A stretch of 64,000 bases of DNA from Hyphomicrobiales bacterium (GCA_013214705.1 JABSRZ010000003.1:248001-312000); one strand, 5' to 3'; shown: positions 17,031 through 26,747, counted from the first letter of the stretch. Made by a program: numbers and translations. The notes: generated by a model not told the origin, from the sequence alone.

Positions 17031-17633
17031 ATGAAAGTTATTCTACTCGAGAGAATCGCTAAGCTTGGTAAAATGGGCGAAATCGTGAATGTAAAACCTG
17101 GTTTTGCACGTAATTTTTTACTACCACAAACCAAAGCCCTTCGGGCTAATGATGCCAATATGGCAAAATATGAAGCTGAAAAAGAACAATTAATCGCGCT
17201 TAATGCCGATTTGATGACATCAGCCGAAGCCACATCTGAGCAAATGCAAAATTACTCTGTAGTGGCCATTCGCGCTGCCTCAGAATCTGGCCAATTATAT
17301 GGTTCAGTTTCTACACGCGACATTGCAAAATTGGTTACTGAAGCAGGCATTAGCATTAAGCGTAGCCAAGTTTCACTTACGTCGCCGATTAAAGCCGTGG
17401 GTATTTCTACAGCGATGGTGGCTCTGCATCCAGAAGTGATGATTGAAATTAGCGTCAATGTAGCTCGTTCTACAGATGAAGCTGAACGCCAAGCTGCTGG
17501 TGAAGACATCACAGTTGAAACCTTCGAAGACGAATATGAATTCGAAGCGTTTGACGAAGATGCAGATGATATCCTTGGTGATATTGTTGAAACAGTAAAT
17601 GCAGACGAAGATGAAGATAAAAAATCAGATTAA
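17031..17633 (+). CDS. rplI: 50S ribosomal protein bL9 with acidic C-terminal tail
   Basis: bL9 spans the 50S L1 stalk base and helps keep frame. The ATG at 17031 is preceded by AAAGGAGCAAAA and gives the canonical M-K-V-I-L-L-E-R start; a longer frame from 16920 is spurious. The N-terminal domain (V-K-P-G-F-A-R-N-F-L-L-P) and the central helix and C-terminal RNA-binding domain (L-Y-G-S-V-S) are intact. After about residue 150 the protein continues with a roughly 50-residue tail rich in Asp and Glu; longer acidic tails are known in alphaproteobacterial L9. It closes the operon and is followed by a terminator. Confidence 0.96.
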   Translation: MKVILLERIAKLGKMGEIVNVKPGFARNFLLPQTKALRANDANMAKYEAEKEQLIALNADLMTSAEATSEQMQNYSVVAIRAASESGQLYGSVSTRDIAKLVTEAGISIKRSQVSLTSPIKAVGISTAMVALHPEVMIEISVNVARSTDEAERQAAGEDITVETFEDEYEFEAFDEDADDILGDIVETVNADEDEDKKSD

Positions 17634-17656
17634 TCTGATCGATAAATTAATGATTA

Positions 17657-17679
17657 AAGAGGGCTTTTTAAGCTCTCTT
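17657..17679 (+). terminator. Intrinsic terminator of rpsF-rpsR-rplI
   Basis: AAGAGGGCTT pairs with AAGCTCTCTT (10 bp with one G-U) around a TTT loop, followed by T to 17684, 24 bases after the rplI stop. Confidence 0.9.
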
Positions 17680-17817
17680 TTTTTATGCCAATTTATGCCC
17701 GCAATGTAATGTTTTAAAACAACGCGTTAACCTGCTGTTAACCATAATATATTTGTAGTTATCTTTATTATTCACACCCGCTTGATAAATAAATAAATTA
17801 TATTTTTTTACCCATTA

Positions 17818-17846
17818 TTGACTCCTCATTTTGTAAAAATTCTATA
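17818..17846 (+). promoter_or_regulatory. Candidate dnaB promoter
   Basis: TTGACT (17818-17823) and TCTATA (17841-17846) are spaced by 17 bases, with the dnaB ATG about 46 bases downstream. The gap from the L9 terminator to dnaB (17685-17891) has no gene. Confidence 0.4.
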
Positions 17847-17891
17847 GGGTGGCTTTCAACACAGCCAATATTATTTAAAGTTTTATATAAG

Positions 17892-19400
17892 ATGAACAAT
17901 ACAGTAGCGCTCAACTCCTTGGTTAAAGACCAATTAAATCAAAGAGATGAAATTGAGTTCAGAAATTTACCTAATAATATAGAGGCCGAGCAAGGCCTGT
18001 TAGGCGCTATACTCATTAACAATGATGCCTATGATAAAGTTTCTAGTTTTTTACGCGAAGAACATTTTTTTGAAGCGCTGCATGGCCGCATTTATGACAC
18101 CGCATCTCAGCTGATTGCGATGGGCAAAAACGCCTCGCCGGTGACTTTAAAGACCCATTTCGAAAATGACCCGGTGATACAAGAAATTGGCGGCACAAAA
18201 TATTTGGCGCGGTTGGCCGCCGACGCGACCAGCGTTATTAATGCCAAAGATTATGGCCAAACCATTTATGACTTAGCGGTTAGGCGTGGGCTTATTAATG
18301 TTGGCGAAGACATTGTCAATAACGCCTATGAAGCCGATGTAAATAGCCAACCGCAACAACAGATCGAAATTGCCGAGCAAGAATTGTATAAATTGGCCGA
18401 AACCGATAAATATGGCGGAGGGTTTCAGAGCTTTTCGACCGCGCTGACCGAAGTGGTGATTATGGCGGAAGCCGCCTATAAGCGCGATGGCAACTTATCA
18501 GGCATTTCGACCGGTCTGCATGATTTGGATAAAATGATGGGCGGGTTGCAAAAATCTGACCTGATTATTTTGGCGGGTCGGCCGTCGATGGGCAAAACCG
18601 CTTTGGCGACCAATATTGCGTTTAACATTGCCAAGGCCTACCGCCAAGATGTAACCCCAGACGGCAGCTTAACCGCTTCTAACGGCGGGGTTGTGGCATT
18701 TTTCAGTTTGGAAATGTCGGCCGAACAATTGGCAACACGTATCATTGCCGAGCAGGCTGAAATCAGTTCGTCCAACATCAGACGTGGTGACATTAATGAG
18801 GAACAATTCGTAAAACTGGTCGAAACCACCAAAATATTAGAAGAAAAACCCTTATTTATCGATGACACTGGCGGCCTGACCATCGGCCAAGTGGCAGCGC
18901 GGGCGCGGCGTTTAAAACGCCAACATGGGTTAGATTTAATCATTTTGGACTATATTCAACTATTGGCAGGTAGTGGCAAAGCCAATGCCAACCGGGTGCA
19001 AGAAGTCACCGAAATCACCATGGGTTTAAAATCACTGGCCAAAGAGTTAGAAGTCCCGATCATCGCCCTTTCCCAACTTAACCGTGGCGTTGAGCAGCGC
19101 GATGACAAGCGCCCGATGCTGTCTGATTTGCGCGAATCGGGTTCTATCGAGCAAGATGCCGACGTGGTGGCATTTGTATATAGAGAAGAATATTATCACG
19201 AACGAAGCCAGCCCAAAGAAGGCACGCCAGAACATGCTGAATGGCAAGTTAAAGGCGAAGACGTATATGGCAAAGCCGAGGTGATTATTGCCAAGCAGCG
19301 CCATGGCCCGGTTGGACATGTAACTCTGCAATTTGAAGGGCAATTTACCCGTTTTTCAGATTTACAAAAAGACGACTTCTCGCCAATGCGTTATGAATAG
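17892..19400 (+). CDS. dnaB: Replicative DNA helicase DnaB
   Basis: DnaB is the hexameric helicase at the replication fork. The 502-residue product has the N-terminal primase-interaction domain (P-N-N-I-E-A-E-Q-G-L-L-G from residue 27) and the RecA-like domain with Walker A GRPSMGKT at 229-236, Walker B L-I-I-L-D-Y-I-Q-L-L and the R-E-S-G-S-I-E-Q-D-A-D motif. No intein is present. The ribosome site is weak (only AT-rich sequence before the ATG). The order rplI-dnaB-alr-radA is conserved in many alphaproteobacteria. Confidence 0.97.
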   Translation: MNNTVALNSLVKDQLNQRDEIEFRNLPNNIEAEQGLLGAILINNDAYDKVSSFLREEHFFEALHGRIYDTASQLIAMGKNASPVTLKTHFENDPVIQEIGGTKYLARLAADATSVINAKDYGQTIYDLAVRRGLINVGEDIVNNAYEADVNSQPQQQIEIAEQELYKLAETDKYGGGFQSFSTALTEVVIMAEAAYKRDGNLSGISTGLHDLDKMMGGLQKSDLIILAGRPSMGKTALATNIAFNIAKAYRQDVTPDGSLTASNGGVVAFFSLEMSAEQLATRIIAEQAEISSSNIRRGDINEEQFVKLVETTKILEEKPLFIDDTGGLTIGQVAARARRLKRQHGLDLIILDYIQLLAGSGKANANRVQEVTEITMGLKSLAKELEVPIIALSQLNRGVEQRDDKRPMLSDLRESGSIEQDADVVAFVYREEYYHERSQPKEGTPEHAEWQVKGEDVYGKAEVIIAKQRHGPVGHVTLQFEGQFTRFSDLQKDDFSPMRYE

Positions 19401-19499
19401 AGCTTTGTGAATGGTGCGATTCGTAAAATGTTCTTATTTTGTTCTGGATAACTTACGTCTTCTATTGCAAAATTCGGCTCGTTTTGGCAGCATGGGTTT

Positions 19500-20639
19500 A
19501 TGAACGACATGAATGAAGCCACCACAACCGGAATTTTGACCATTGACTTGCAAGCCCTGCAACAAAATTACCAGAATATTCGCGACTATTGCCTGAATTT
19601 TGACTCAAATATAGCGGTCTCGGCGGTGGTTAAAGCCAATGGTTACGGCCTTGGCATGGCCGAAGTTTCAACCGCGCTTTATAAGGCCGGTTGCCGTTTA
19701 TTTTATGTCGCCACCCCAGATGAAGGTATGGCGCTGCGTAAAACATTAGCCGATATAGACATTTTTATATTAGATGGGCTGTTTATCGACGCGGAAAAAA
19801 TATATCAAACTCACAATCTCATCCCCTGTTTGTCTAGCCAAGCTCAAATTTCAAATTGGTATAGTTATGGCCAGTCTATTGGCACACAATTGCCGTGTGT
19901 ACTGCATTTAAACACTGGCATTAACCGGCTGGGGCTGAATTTGGCTGGGTTTAAAGCCATGCCAACCACAATCACTCAAAGCCTTAATATTCACCATGTT
20001 ATGAGCCATTTTGCCAGCGCCGATGTGCCTGATGATGCACAAAATTTGACGCAAATAGCTGAAATTAAACAGATTGTCGATTTTTCGCCGCAGCTCGACT
20101 ACAGCTTTGGCAATAGCCCCGGCATCGCCTATGAGCCGTTGCAGAATATGGATTTTTTAAATACCCATATTATGCGGCCGGGTGTGGCTTTATGCGGGGT
20201 TAAAACCACGGATAATTACCCGATTGAACTGAAACCGGTCGTTTCGTTATTTGTCCGCGTGTTGCAAACCTCTAGCCTTGAAGTTGGCGACATGGTCGGC
20301 TATGGGCATCAATTTACCGCCACAAAACCGATGCGCACCGCCATTGTTGCGGCGGGCTATGCCGACGGCATGTTTAGAAGTTTAGCCACATCTACCGAAA
20401 ATAGTGGCTATTTTGAGTTTAAAGGCCATAAATTGCCTATTCTTGGCCGGGTGTCGATGGATATGATGGTGCTCGACATCAGCCAAGTGCCAGATGGCGC
20501 GCTTAATGAAGGTGACTTTGTCGAAATATTTGGCCAAAATATCAGCCTGGCGCAAGTTGCAAATTGGGCTGGCACGATAGAATATGAAATTTTAACCAGC
20601 CTCGGCCCACGTTTTTTACGGAATTATATAAATGGCTAA
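19500..20639 (+). CDS. alr: Alanine racemase Alr
   Basis: Alr is a PLP enzyme that makes D-alanine for peptidoglycan. The PLP lysine is K45 in AVVKANGYGLG, and the second catalytic residue is the tyrosine of G-Y-G-H-Q-F. The H-x-x-L-N-T-G-I-N-R-L-G and R-P-G-V-A-L-C-G motifs are present. Length is 379 residues. The start may be at M1 or at M4; both lie near the same position. The 3' end overlaps radA by eight bases, so the two are translationally coupled. Confidence 0.94.
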   Translation: MNDMNEATTTGILTIDLQALQQNYQNIRDYCLNFDSNIAVSAVVKANGYGLGMAEVSTALYKAGCRLFYVATPDEGMALRKTLADIDIFILDGLFIDAEKIYQTHNLIPCLSSQAQISNWYSYGQSIGTQLPCVLHLNTGINRLGLNLAGFKAMPTTITQSLNIHHVMSHFASADVPDDAQNLTQIAEIKQIVDFSPQLDYSFGNSPGIAYEPLQNMDFLNTHIMRPGVALCGVKTTDNYPIELKPVVSLFVRVLQTSSLEVGDMVGYGHQFTATKPMRTAIVAAGYADGMFRSLATSTENSGYFEFKGHKLPILGRVSMDMMVLDISQVPDGALNEGDFVEIFGQNISLAQVANWAGTIEYEILTSLGPRFLRNYING

Positions 20640-22065
20640 AACCAGAACCAGTTATGTTTGCAATCAATGTCGCACCAGCTACAACAAATGGGCGGGCAGA
20701 TGCGACAATTGCGGCGAGTGGAATAGCCTCGAAGAACAATCTGAGGGCAGCGGCATTGGCGCAACACCCATCAAAGGCGCTAGCAAAGGCCGTAGAATCG
20801 AGCTGGTGCCGTTGCATGGTGATATCGTTGAAGCGCCACGCTATAAAACCGGCATATCCGAATTTGACCGTGTGGCAGGTGGTGGCATTGTGCCGGGTTC
20901 GGCGTTATTGGTCGGTGGTGACCCAGGCATTGGCAAATCGACCTTATTGCTGCAAGTGGCGGCAAAATTGGCTGATTCGGGCAAACGAGTGGTTTACATT
21001 TCGGGCGAAGAAGCCATTGCCCAAGTGCGTATGCGGGCCGAGCGGCTTAAAATTCAGAATAGCGCAGTAGAATTGGGCGCTGAAACCAATTTATCCAACA
21101 TTATTGCCACGTTAGATGACCCGACAAAACCCAAACCAGCATTGGTGATTATTGATTCGATTCAAACCATGTGGTCGGATAATCTAGACAGCCCCCCGGG
21201 TACGGTTTCGCAAGTGCGCACCTCTAGCCAGACTTTAATTCGCTATGCCAAAGCCCATAATGTGGCGGTTATATTGGTCGGGCATGTGACCAAAGATGGC
21301 CAAATAGCTGGGCCGCGGGTCATCGAACACATGGTCGATGCGGTGTTATATTTTGAAGGTGAACGCGGCCATCAATATCGAATATTGCGCGGGGTTAAAA
21401 ACCGTTTTGGCGCGACCGATGAAATTGGGGTGTTTGAAATGACTGGTTTAGGGCTTGCCGAAGTTACCAACCCGTCTGAATTGTTTTTAGGCGATAGAGA
21501 CGGCCAAACGCCGGGCGCAGCGGTGTTTGCCGGTATGGAAGGCACACGGCCATTATTGGTCGAAATTCAGGCATTGGTGGCCGAAACTTCTTTGGCCACA
21601 CCGCGCCGCGCTGTTGTGGGGTGGGATTCATCACGCTTGGCGATGATATTAGCGGTGCTAGACGCCCATTGCGGGTTAGGACTTTCTAAGCATGATGTTT
21701 ATTTAAATGTCGCCGGGGGCCTAAAAATTAAAGAGCCTGCGGCCGATATGGCGGTGGCGGCGGCGTTAATTTCATCCATCAGCCAAAAACCGTTGCCAAA
21801 AGGCACAATTATATTTGGCGAAATAGCTTTAAGTGGCGCCACGCGCAACCCGAGCCAAAGCGCAGCGCGGTTAAAAGAAGCCGAAAAATTGGGTTTTAGC
21901 CAAGCCATCATTGCAAATTTGCACCAAAAAAAGCCAAAAAACGAGCAAAAAGGCGCTAAAAACGGGCAAAAAACTGCAGAAAACGAGCAAAAAATGGGCT
22001 TAAAAGTGGCCGAAGTTAATCATTTAATGGACTTAGTTGCCAAATTAGCAGCAAATATGACCTGA
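20632..22065 (+). CDS. radA: DNA repair protein RadA
   Basis: RadA (Sms) is a RecA-like, DnaB-type motor for branch migration during recombination. It has the four-cysteine zinc finger (C10, C13, C24, C27), Walker A GGDPGIGKST at 95-104, the diagnostic KNRFG motif near residue 255 and a C-terminal Lon-protease-like domain. An odd Lys/Asn/Glu-rich segment at about 433-454 repeats an N-E-Q-K/N-G-Q-K theme before the final helix. The start overlaps the alr end. The low-complexity insert is unlikely to disrupt the core. Confidence 0.96.
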   Translation: MAKTRTSYVCNQCRTSYNKWAGRCDNCGEWNSLEEQSEGSGIGATPIKGASKGRRIELVPLHGDIVEAPRYKTGISEFDRVAGGGIVPGSALLVGGDPGIGKSTLLLQVAAKLADSGKRVVYISGEEAIAQVRMRAERLKIQNSAVELGAETNLSNIIATLDDPTKPKPALVIIDSIQTMWSDNLDSPPGTVSQVRTSSQTLIRYAKAHNVAVILVGHVTKDGQIAGPRVIEHMVDAVLYFEGERGHQYRILRGVKNRFGATDEIGVFEMTGLGLAEVTNPSELFLGDRDGQTPGAAVFAGMEGTRPLLVEIQALVAETSLATPRRAVVGWDSSRLAMILAVLDAHCGLGLSKHDVYLNVAGGLKIKEPAADMAVAAALISSISQKPLPKGTIIFGEIALSGATRNPSQSAARLKEAEKLGFSQAIIANLHQKKPKNEQKGAKNGQKTAENEQKMGLKVAEVNHLMDLVAKLAANMT

Positions 22066-22164
22066 GTAATTCATTATATATGTATCAATTGACATAATTT
22101 AATAGAATTTTGTGTCGTTTTGCATTATCAATATCTGCAAAATACATCATATTATGAGGAATAT

Positions 22165-22797
22165 ATGGACGCACCGTTTACTATCTTAGATATCGCCTTA
22201 TTCTTTATTGTGATTATTTCCGGTTTACTTGCGATGACACGAGGGTTTTTAAGAGAGTTTTTTAGCATTGTGTCTTGGGCAGCGGCGGTTATAGCCGTGG
22301 TAGTGCTTTATTTCCCGCTCGAAGCAAAAGCCATGGATTTAATCACCAATGACACGGTGGCCAAGATCGCTTTGGCAGCCACATTGTTTTTGGGCACATT
22401 AATTGCCGTTTCTATAGTCAGCTATATCATTACCGACAAAATTTTAGACAGTAAAATTGGCGCTTTGGATAGAACTCTAGGCTTTATATTTGGTGCGGTG
22501 CGCGGGTTTTTATTGGTTGTGGCTTGTTATTTGCTGTTATTATTGTTCGAAAGCGATGAACGAAAACATTTTGATGAAATTACCGGCGCGCGCTCGATTG
22601 GCCTGATTAAAGATTCTAGCGATATATTGCTTGATGCCTTGCCGGACAAACCGGGTAATTTTGTTTCTGACTTTTTGGGTAAGATTAAAAACGCCCGTAG
22701 AGACAATAGCCAATCGGTGCAGATACAAAGCCCCGCAATAACCGATCAACCGGATACTGGCATTCTCGACGATGCAACGAACGCCTTACCAGAATAA
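22165..22797 (+). CDS. cvpA: CvpA family membrane protein
   Basis: CvpA-family proteins are inner-membrane proteins, originally tied to colicin V production in E. coli and often found next to purF. The ATG at 22165 has GAGG upstream and gives 210 residues; the frame from 22120 is longer but lacks a site. Four membrane segments are visible at about residues 5-27, 30-48, 66-89 and 104-126, with the G-x-x-R-G-F-L-R-E-F loop typical of the family. The C-terminus is soluble and polar. A terminator separates it from purF. Confidence 0.9.
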   Translation: MDAPFTILDIALFFIVIISGLLAMTRGFLREFFSIVSWAAAVIAVVVLYFPLEAKAMDLITNDTVAKIALAATLFLGTLIAVSIVSYIITDKILDSKIGALDRTLGFIFGAVRGFLLVVACYLLLLLFESDERKHFDEITGARSIGLIKDSSDILLDALPDKPGNFVSDFLGKIKNARRDNSQSVQIQSPAITDQPDTGILDDATNALPE

Positions 22798-22801
22798 TTA
22801 T

Positions 22802-22828
22802 ATAAAGCTGCATTTATTGCAGCTTTAT
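22802..22828 (+). terminator. Intrinsic terminator downstream of cvpA
   Basis: ATAAAGCTGCA pairs perfectly with TGCAGCTTTAT (11 bp) around TTTAT, followed by TTTT. It lies four bases after the cvpA stop and just 35 bases before purF, so purF either has a promoter here or depends on read-through. Confidence 0.88.
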
Positions 22829-22863
22829 TTTTGTACACACACTTCTCTTAAGGGGATGCCATA

Positions 22864-24399
22864 ATGACAGATTTGTTTGACGATGTTGAAAATATCGGCG
22901 CAGATATGCATGAGCCATTGTTTCAACCAAATGATGACGGCACAATTATAGATGTTGATGATGACAAACTTCACGAGGAATGTGGAATTTTTGGGGTGTT
23001 TAGGCACACTGATGCGCCTGCCCTTACCGCGCTTGGTTTGCATGCTTTGCAACATAGAGGCCAAGAAGCCGCTGGCATAGTTTCGTTTAATGGCCGGGTG
23101 TTTAAAAGCCAAAAACGCAACGGCTTGGTCGGCGATTATTTTACCAAGAAAAGTGTGTTGGAAAAACTTGAAGGCCATACCGCCATTGGCCATGCCAGAT
23201 ATTCGACCACAGGTGATGGCGCGATGCGAAACCTACAACCGCTTTATGCCGATTTAAAATCGGGCGGGTTTGCCTGTTGCCATAATGGCAATTTTACCAA
23301 TGGTTTGACTTTGCGTAAAGAATTGGTCGCCGCGGGCGCTATATATCAATCTAACAGCGATAGCGAAGCGTTGTTACATTTGGTGGCACGCAGCCAAAAA
23401 ACCAAATTGACCGATAAATTTATCGATGCCATCAAAATTTTGGAGGGTGGTTTTGCGTTGTTGGCAATGACCAAGCACAAACTCATTGGCGCGCGTGACC
23501 GGTTTGGCATACGGCCCTTGGTTTTGGGTAAGTTGGATGGGTCTTACATTTTATGCTCGGAAACTTGTGCATTAGACATCATTGGCGCAGAATTTGTCCG
23601 TGAAGTTAAAAATGGCGAAGTGGTGGTGATTACCACCGATGGGATTGAATCATTTTTCCCATTTGGGCAAGTTGATGCCCGCCCATGCATATTTGAATAT
23701 ATATATTTTGCCCGGCCAGACAGTGTTTTTGACGGCAAAACAGTTTACGAAGTGCGCAAAGATTTTGGCCGTGAGTTGGCCAAAGAATGCCCAGCCGATA
23801 TTGACATGGTGGTGCCAGTGCCAGACAGCGGTGTGCCCGCTGCCATTGGTTACGCGCAAGAGAGCGGCGTGCCTTTTGAACTTGCCATCATCCGCAACCA
23901 TTATGTCGGGCGGACATTTATTGAACCCACCCAAGCCATTAGAGAATTGGGGGTGAAACTAAAATTAAACCCGATTCGCAGCCTGGTGAAGGGCAAAAAA
24001 GTTATGCTGATTGATGACAGTGTGGTGCGCGGCACGACCAGTGTAAAAATTGTGAAAATGATGTTTGAGGCGGGCGCAAAAGAAGTGCATATGCGCGTGG
24101 CCTGCCCGCCGATTAAATACCCTGATTATTATGGCATTGACATGCCTACCCAAAAATCATTATTAGCTGCCACCCATAATTTGGAACAAATGCGCGACTT
24201 TATGGGCGCGACCAGCCTTGGTTTTATGTCTATAGATGGGGTTTATCGGGCTTTGGGCCATGATGGCCGTAACAATGACAAACCGGCCTATACTGACCAT
24301 TATTTTACTGGGGATTACCCAACAAATTTGCAGGATGTCAATGACCGTATGGCCGGCAGTCAGCTATCATTCTTGGAAACAGACCCAAGCGAGGAATAA
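22864..24399 (+). CDS. purF: Amidophosphoribosyltransferase PurF
   Basis: PurF catalyses the first committed step of purine synthesis, replacing pyrophosphate of PRPP by an amine from glutamine. The N-terminal nucleophile is C40 in E-E-C-G-I-F-G-V, so a 39-residue leader must be removed. The glutamine-amidotransferase domain spans 40-270; the PRPP motif V-M-L-I-D-D-S-V-V-R-G-T-T lies at 380-392. The cleavable acidic leader is like that of the Bacillus-type enzymes. It follows cvpA, as often seen. Confidence 0.95.
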   Translation: MTDLFDDVENIGADMHEPLFQPNDDGTIIDVDDDKLHEECGIFGVFRHTDAPALTALGLHALQHRGQEAAGIVSFNGRVFKSQKRNGLVGDYFTKKSVLEKLEGHTAIGHARYSTTGDGAMRNLQPLYADLKSGGFACCHNGNFTNGLTLRKELVAAGAIYQSNSDSEALLHLVARSQKTKLTDKFIDAIKILEGGFALLAMTKHKLIGARDRFGIRPLVLGKLDGSYILCSETCALDIIGAEFVREVKNGEVVVITTDGIESFFPFGQVDARPCIFEYIYFARPDSVFDGKTVYEVRKDFGRELAKECPADIDMVVPVPDSGVPAAIGYAQESGVPFELAIIRNHYVGRTFIEPTQAIRELGVKLKLNPIRSLVKGKKVMLIDDSVVRGTTSVKIVKMMFEAGAKEVHMRVACPPIKYPDYYGIDMPTQKSLLAATHNLEQMRDFMGATSLGFMSIDGVYRALGHDGRNNDKPAYTDHYFTGDYPTNLQDVNDRMAGSQLSFLETDPSEE

Positions 24400-24425
24400 C
24401 CCAATATTTGGGTTTAAAAATATTT

Positions 24426-25175
24426 ATGACCAAAACCGAAAAATGTTTAGATGGGCGCATCGCCCTGATTGTTGGCGCAACCCGCGGCATTGGCTACCAA
24501 GTGGCGTTAGAATATGCCCGCTGCGGCGCGCATGTAATCGCCACCGCACGCACAGTTGGCGGGCTAGAAGATTTAAATGATGCGATTGACGAAATTGGCG
24601 GCACGGTGACCTGTGTGCCCGTTGATGTAACTGACTATGAGGCGATTGACCGTTTGGGCGGCATTATACATGAACGTTATGGCAGGCTGGATATATTGGT
24701 TTCTTTGCCAGCGTTTAGGGGCGCCACTAGCCCGGTATCGCACATATCTATTAAAGATTTTGAAGACAGCATGGCGATAAATGTGACCGCCAATTTTAGG
24801 CTTTTGCGCTCGGTAGATGCGTTGTTGCGCCAGAGTGATGCCGGCCGGGTGGTGATGGCAACCGCAGCAGAAAGAGATGGAGAAAAGCCATATTGGGCCA
24901 GCTATGCAGCCGGTAAAGCTGGCTTACATGCTCTGGTAAAAACCTATGCGGCTGAGCTGGAAAATATGGCGGTTAATGTGAATATGGTCGACCCGACCAA
25001 AGTCAACACCGGGCTATTTGCCAAAGCCTATCCCGGGGTAGACAAAACCACCATTCCCAAAGCCAAAGATGTGGTATCGGCATTTGTCAAACTTGGCCGT
25101 GCCGATTGTTTCTACCACAATAATTTGCTGACTTTTGACCCTGATACCAAACAATTCGATTTAAGCCAGCTTTAA
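24426..25175 (+). CDS. Short-chain dehydrogenase/reductase
   Basis: This SDR has the cofactor motif VGATRGIG (about residues 16-23 from the chosen ATG at 24426) and the Y-A-A-G-K active site in WASYAAGKAGLH. The usual NNAG is replaced (L-V-S-L-P-A-F), and the catalytic serine region reads V-M-A-T-A-A, so the catalytic serine is not obvious. It follows purF by 26 bases with no terminator; the frame from 24408 uses TTG and is less likely. Substrate is unknown. SDR genes after purF are common in alphaproteobacteria. Confidence 0.82.
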   Translation: MTKTEKCLDGRIALIVGATRGIGYQVALEYARCGAHVIATARTVGGLEDLNDAIDEIGGTVTCVPVDVTDYEAIDRLGGIIHERYGRLDILVSLPAFRGATSPVSHISIKDFEDSMAINVTANFRLLRSVDALLRQSDAGRVVMATAAERDGEKPYWASYAAGKAGLHALVKTYAAELENMAVNVNMVDPTKVNTGLFAKAYPGVDKTTIPKAKDVVSAFVKLGRADCFYHNNLLTFDPDTKQFDLSQL

Positions 25176-25184
25176 CTGGCTTAA
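25161..25184. terminator. Possible bidirectional terminator between SDR and der
   Basis: TTAAGCCAG pairs with CTGGCTTAA (9 bp) across the SDR stop codon. A clean T-run is missing, so termination strength is doubtful; the two genes converge here. Confidence 0.4.
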
Positions 25185-25225
25185 ATATTTAGATGGTTTA
25201 AAACTTTAAATGGCCGAATTTTGGG

Positions 25226-26722
25226 CTATTTATATTTCTTTTTCTTGCTGATGGACACCACGGTGCGTTTTTTCTTTTTATCCGCATAGGGGTTTTCGCC
25301 AGCGCGCATTTGGAAACGAATCGGCACGCCCGGCAAATCAAAATCGCGACGTAAATTATTGACCAAATAACGGGTGTAGCTGGTCGGTAAATCATCTGGC
25401 CGCGAACAAAATAATACAAATGTTGGCGGGCGCGATTTCACTTGTGTCATATAACGTAGGCGAATGCGACGGCCACCGGGAGCTGGCGGGGTATGTTCTT
25501 CGACCATATGCGCGAGCCAGCGGTTTAATGGCGAGGTGCCAAAACGTTTGTTCCACACATCATAGGTTTTAAAAATAGCTGGCATGAGACGATCGACCGC
25601 TTTACCGGTAAGGCCTGACATGGTGATCATGGTGATGCCACGCATATGCGGAAATTGCAGCTCTAGCAAATCGTTGATTTCTTTGCGTTTTGCGGTTTTG
25701 TCTTCGACCAAATCCCACTTATTGACGATAAGCACAAGCGCGCGGCCTTCGCGCTCGACCAAGCTGGCAATGGCCAGATCTTGTTTTTCGAACGGAATAG
25801 TCGCGTCTAATATCAGCGCCACAACTTCGGCAAACCTAATGGCGCGGAGGCCATCTGCTACCGAAAGTTTTTCGAGCTTGGCTTTCACTTTGGCGCGGCG
25901 TCTTATACCCGCAGTGTCAAATAATTTTATTTTTTTGCCTTGCCACTCCCAGCCAACCGCGATGCTATCACGGGTGATGCCAGGTTCTGGCCCGGTCAGC
26001 ATTCTATCCTCGCCAATCAATTGATTGATAAGGGTGGATTTGCCAGCGTTGGGGCGGCCAACAATGGCCACACGCAATGGCCGATCTATGCCGACTTGGA
26101 AATCTTCGCTGTCTTCATCGACATCCGATTCGGTAATTGAAGCTAGGATTTTGGCATCTATTTTGGCGTTTTCGGCCAAAACTTCTTTATAATATGGCTC
26201 TAAGGCATCTGACAAATCGCCTATGCCTTCGCCATGGGCGGCGCTGATGGCAATGGGGTCGCCAAGGCCAAGTGAATAGGATTCATATTGACCATATTTG
26301 CCGGCTTTGCCTTCGGCCTTGTTGCACAATAAAATGCACGGGGTTTTGCTGCGGCGCATTAAATCGGCGAAATGTTCATCGAGCGGGGTGACGCCAGCCC
26401 GGGCATCTATCATAAACAAAGCCACATCGGCCTCTTCGATGGCGCGTTCGGTTTGCATGCGCATCCGGCCTTCTAGTTTATGATCGTCTGCATCTTCTAA
26501 GCCAGCAGTGTCAGTGATGATGAAATTCATATCGCCGATGGAGGCGTCGCCATGGCGGCGATCGCGTGTGACGCCCGGCAGATCATCTACCAAGGCTAAT
26601 TTTTTGCCAACCAAACGGTTGAATAATGAAGATTTACCAACATTCGGGCGGCCGACAATGACCACATGTAGATCTTCAGCCGCGCTAAATGAACCGCTGG
26701 CGTTTAAATTTTCGTCTGACAT
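25226..26722 (-). CDS. der: Ribosome biogenesis GTPase Der (EngA)
   Basis: Der is an essential tandem-GTPase needed for 50S assembly. Two G domains are present: first P-loop GRPNVGKSS with D-T-A-G-L, second GRPNAGKST with D-T-A-G-I, each with an N-K-x-(E/D) type G4 motif (NKAEG and NKWDL). A KH-like domain and a very basic Lys-rich tail close the protein. The 498-residue length is normal. TAAGGTAATCTA precedes the ATG. It is downstream of the YfgM-like gene, as usual, but bamB is not here. Confidence 0.96.
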   Translation of the reverse strand: MSDENLNASGSFSAAEDLHVVIVGRPNVGKSSLFNRLVGKKLALVDDLPGVTRDRRHGDASIGDMNFIITDTAGLEDADDHKLEGRMRMQTERAIEEADVALFMIDARAGVTPLDEHFADLMRRSKTPCILLCNKAEGKAGKYGQYESYSLGLGDPIAISAAHGEGIGDLSDALEPYYKEVLAENAKIDAKILASITESDVDEDSEDFQVGIDRPLRVAIVGRPNAGKSTLINQLIGEDRMLTGPEPGITRDSIAVGWEWQGKKIKLFDTAGIRRRAKVKAKLEKLSVADGLRAIRFAEVVALILDATIPFEKQDLAIASLVEREGRALVLIVNKWDLVEDKTAKRKEINDLLELQFPHMRGITMITMSGLTGKAVDRLMPAIFKTYDVWNKRFGTSPLNRWLAHMVEEHTPPAPGGRRIRLRYMTQVKSRPPTFVLFCSRPDDLPTSYTRYLVNNLRRDFDLPGVPIRFQMRAGENPYADKKKKRTVVSISKKKKYK

Positions 26723-26747
26723 TAGATTACCTTATAATCTGCGTGGT

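Noticed and set aside
17685-17891. Gap before dnaB as a replication origin
   Set aside because: Repeated GTTAAC is present but no DnaA-box cluster (TTATCCACA-like) was seen; a plain promoter region explains it.
24400-24412. CCCAATATTTGGG palindrome after purF as a terminator
   Set aside because: The stem is only five bases with no T-run, and the downstream SDR is close enough to be read through.
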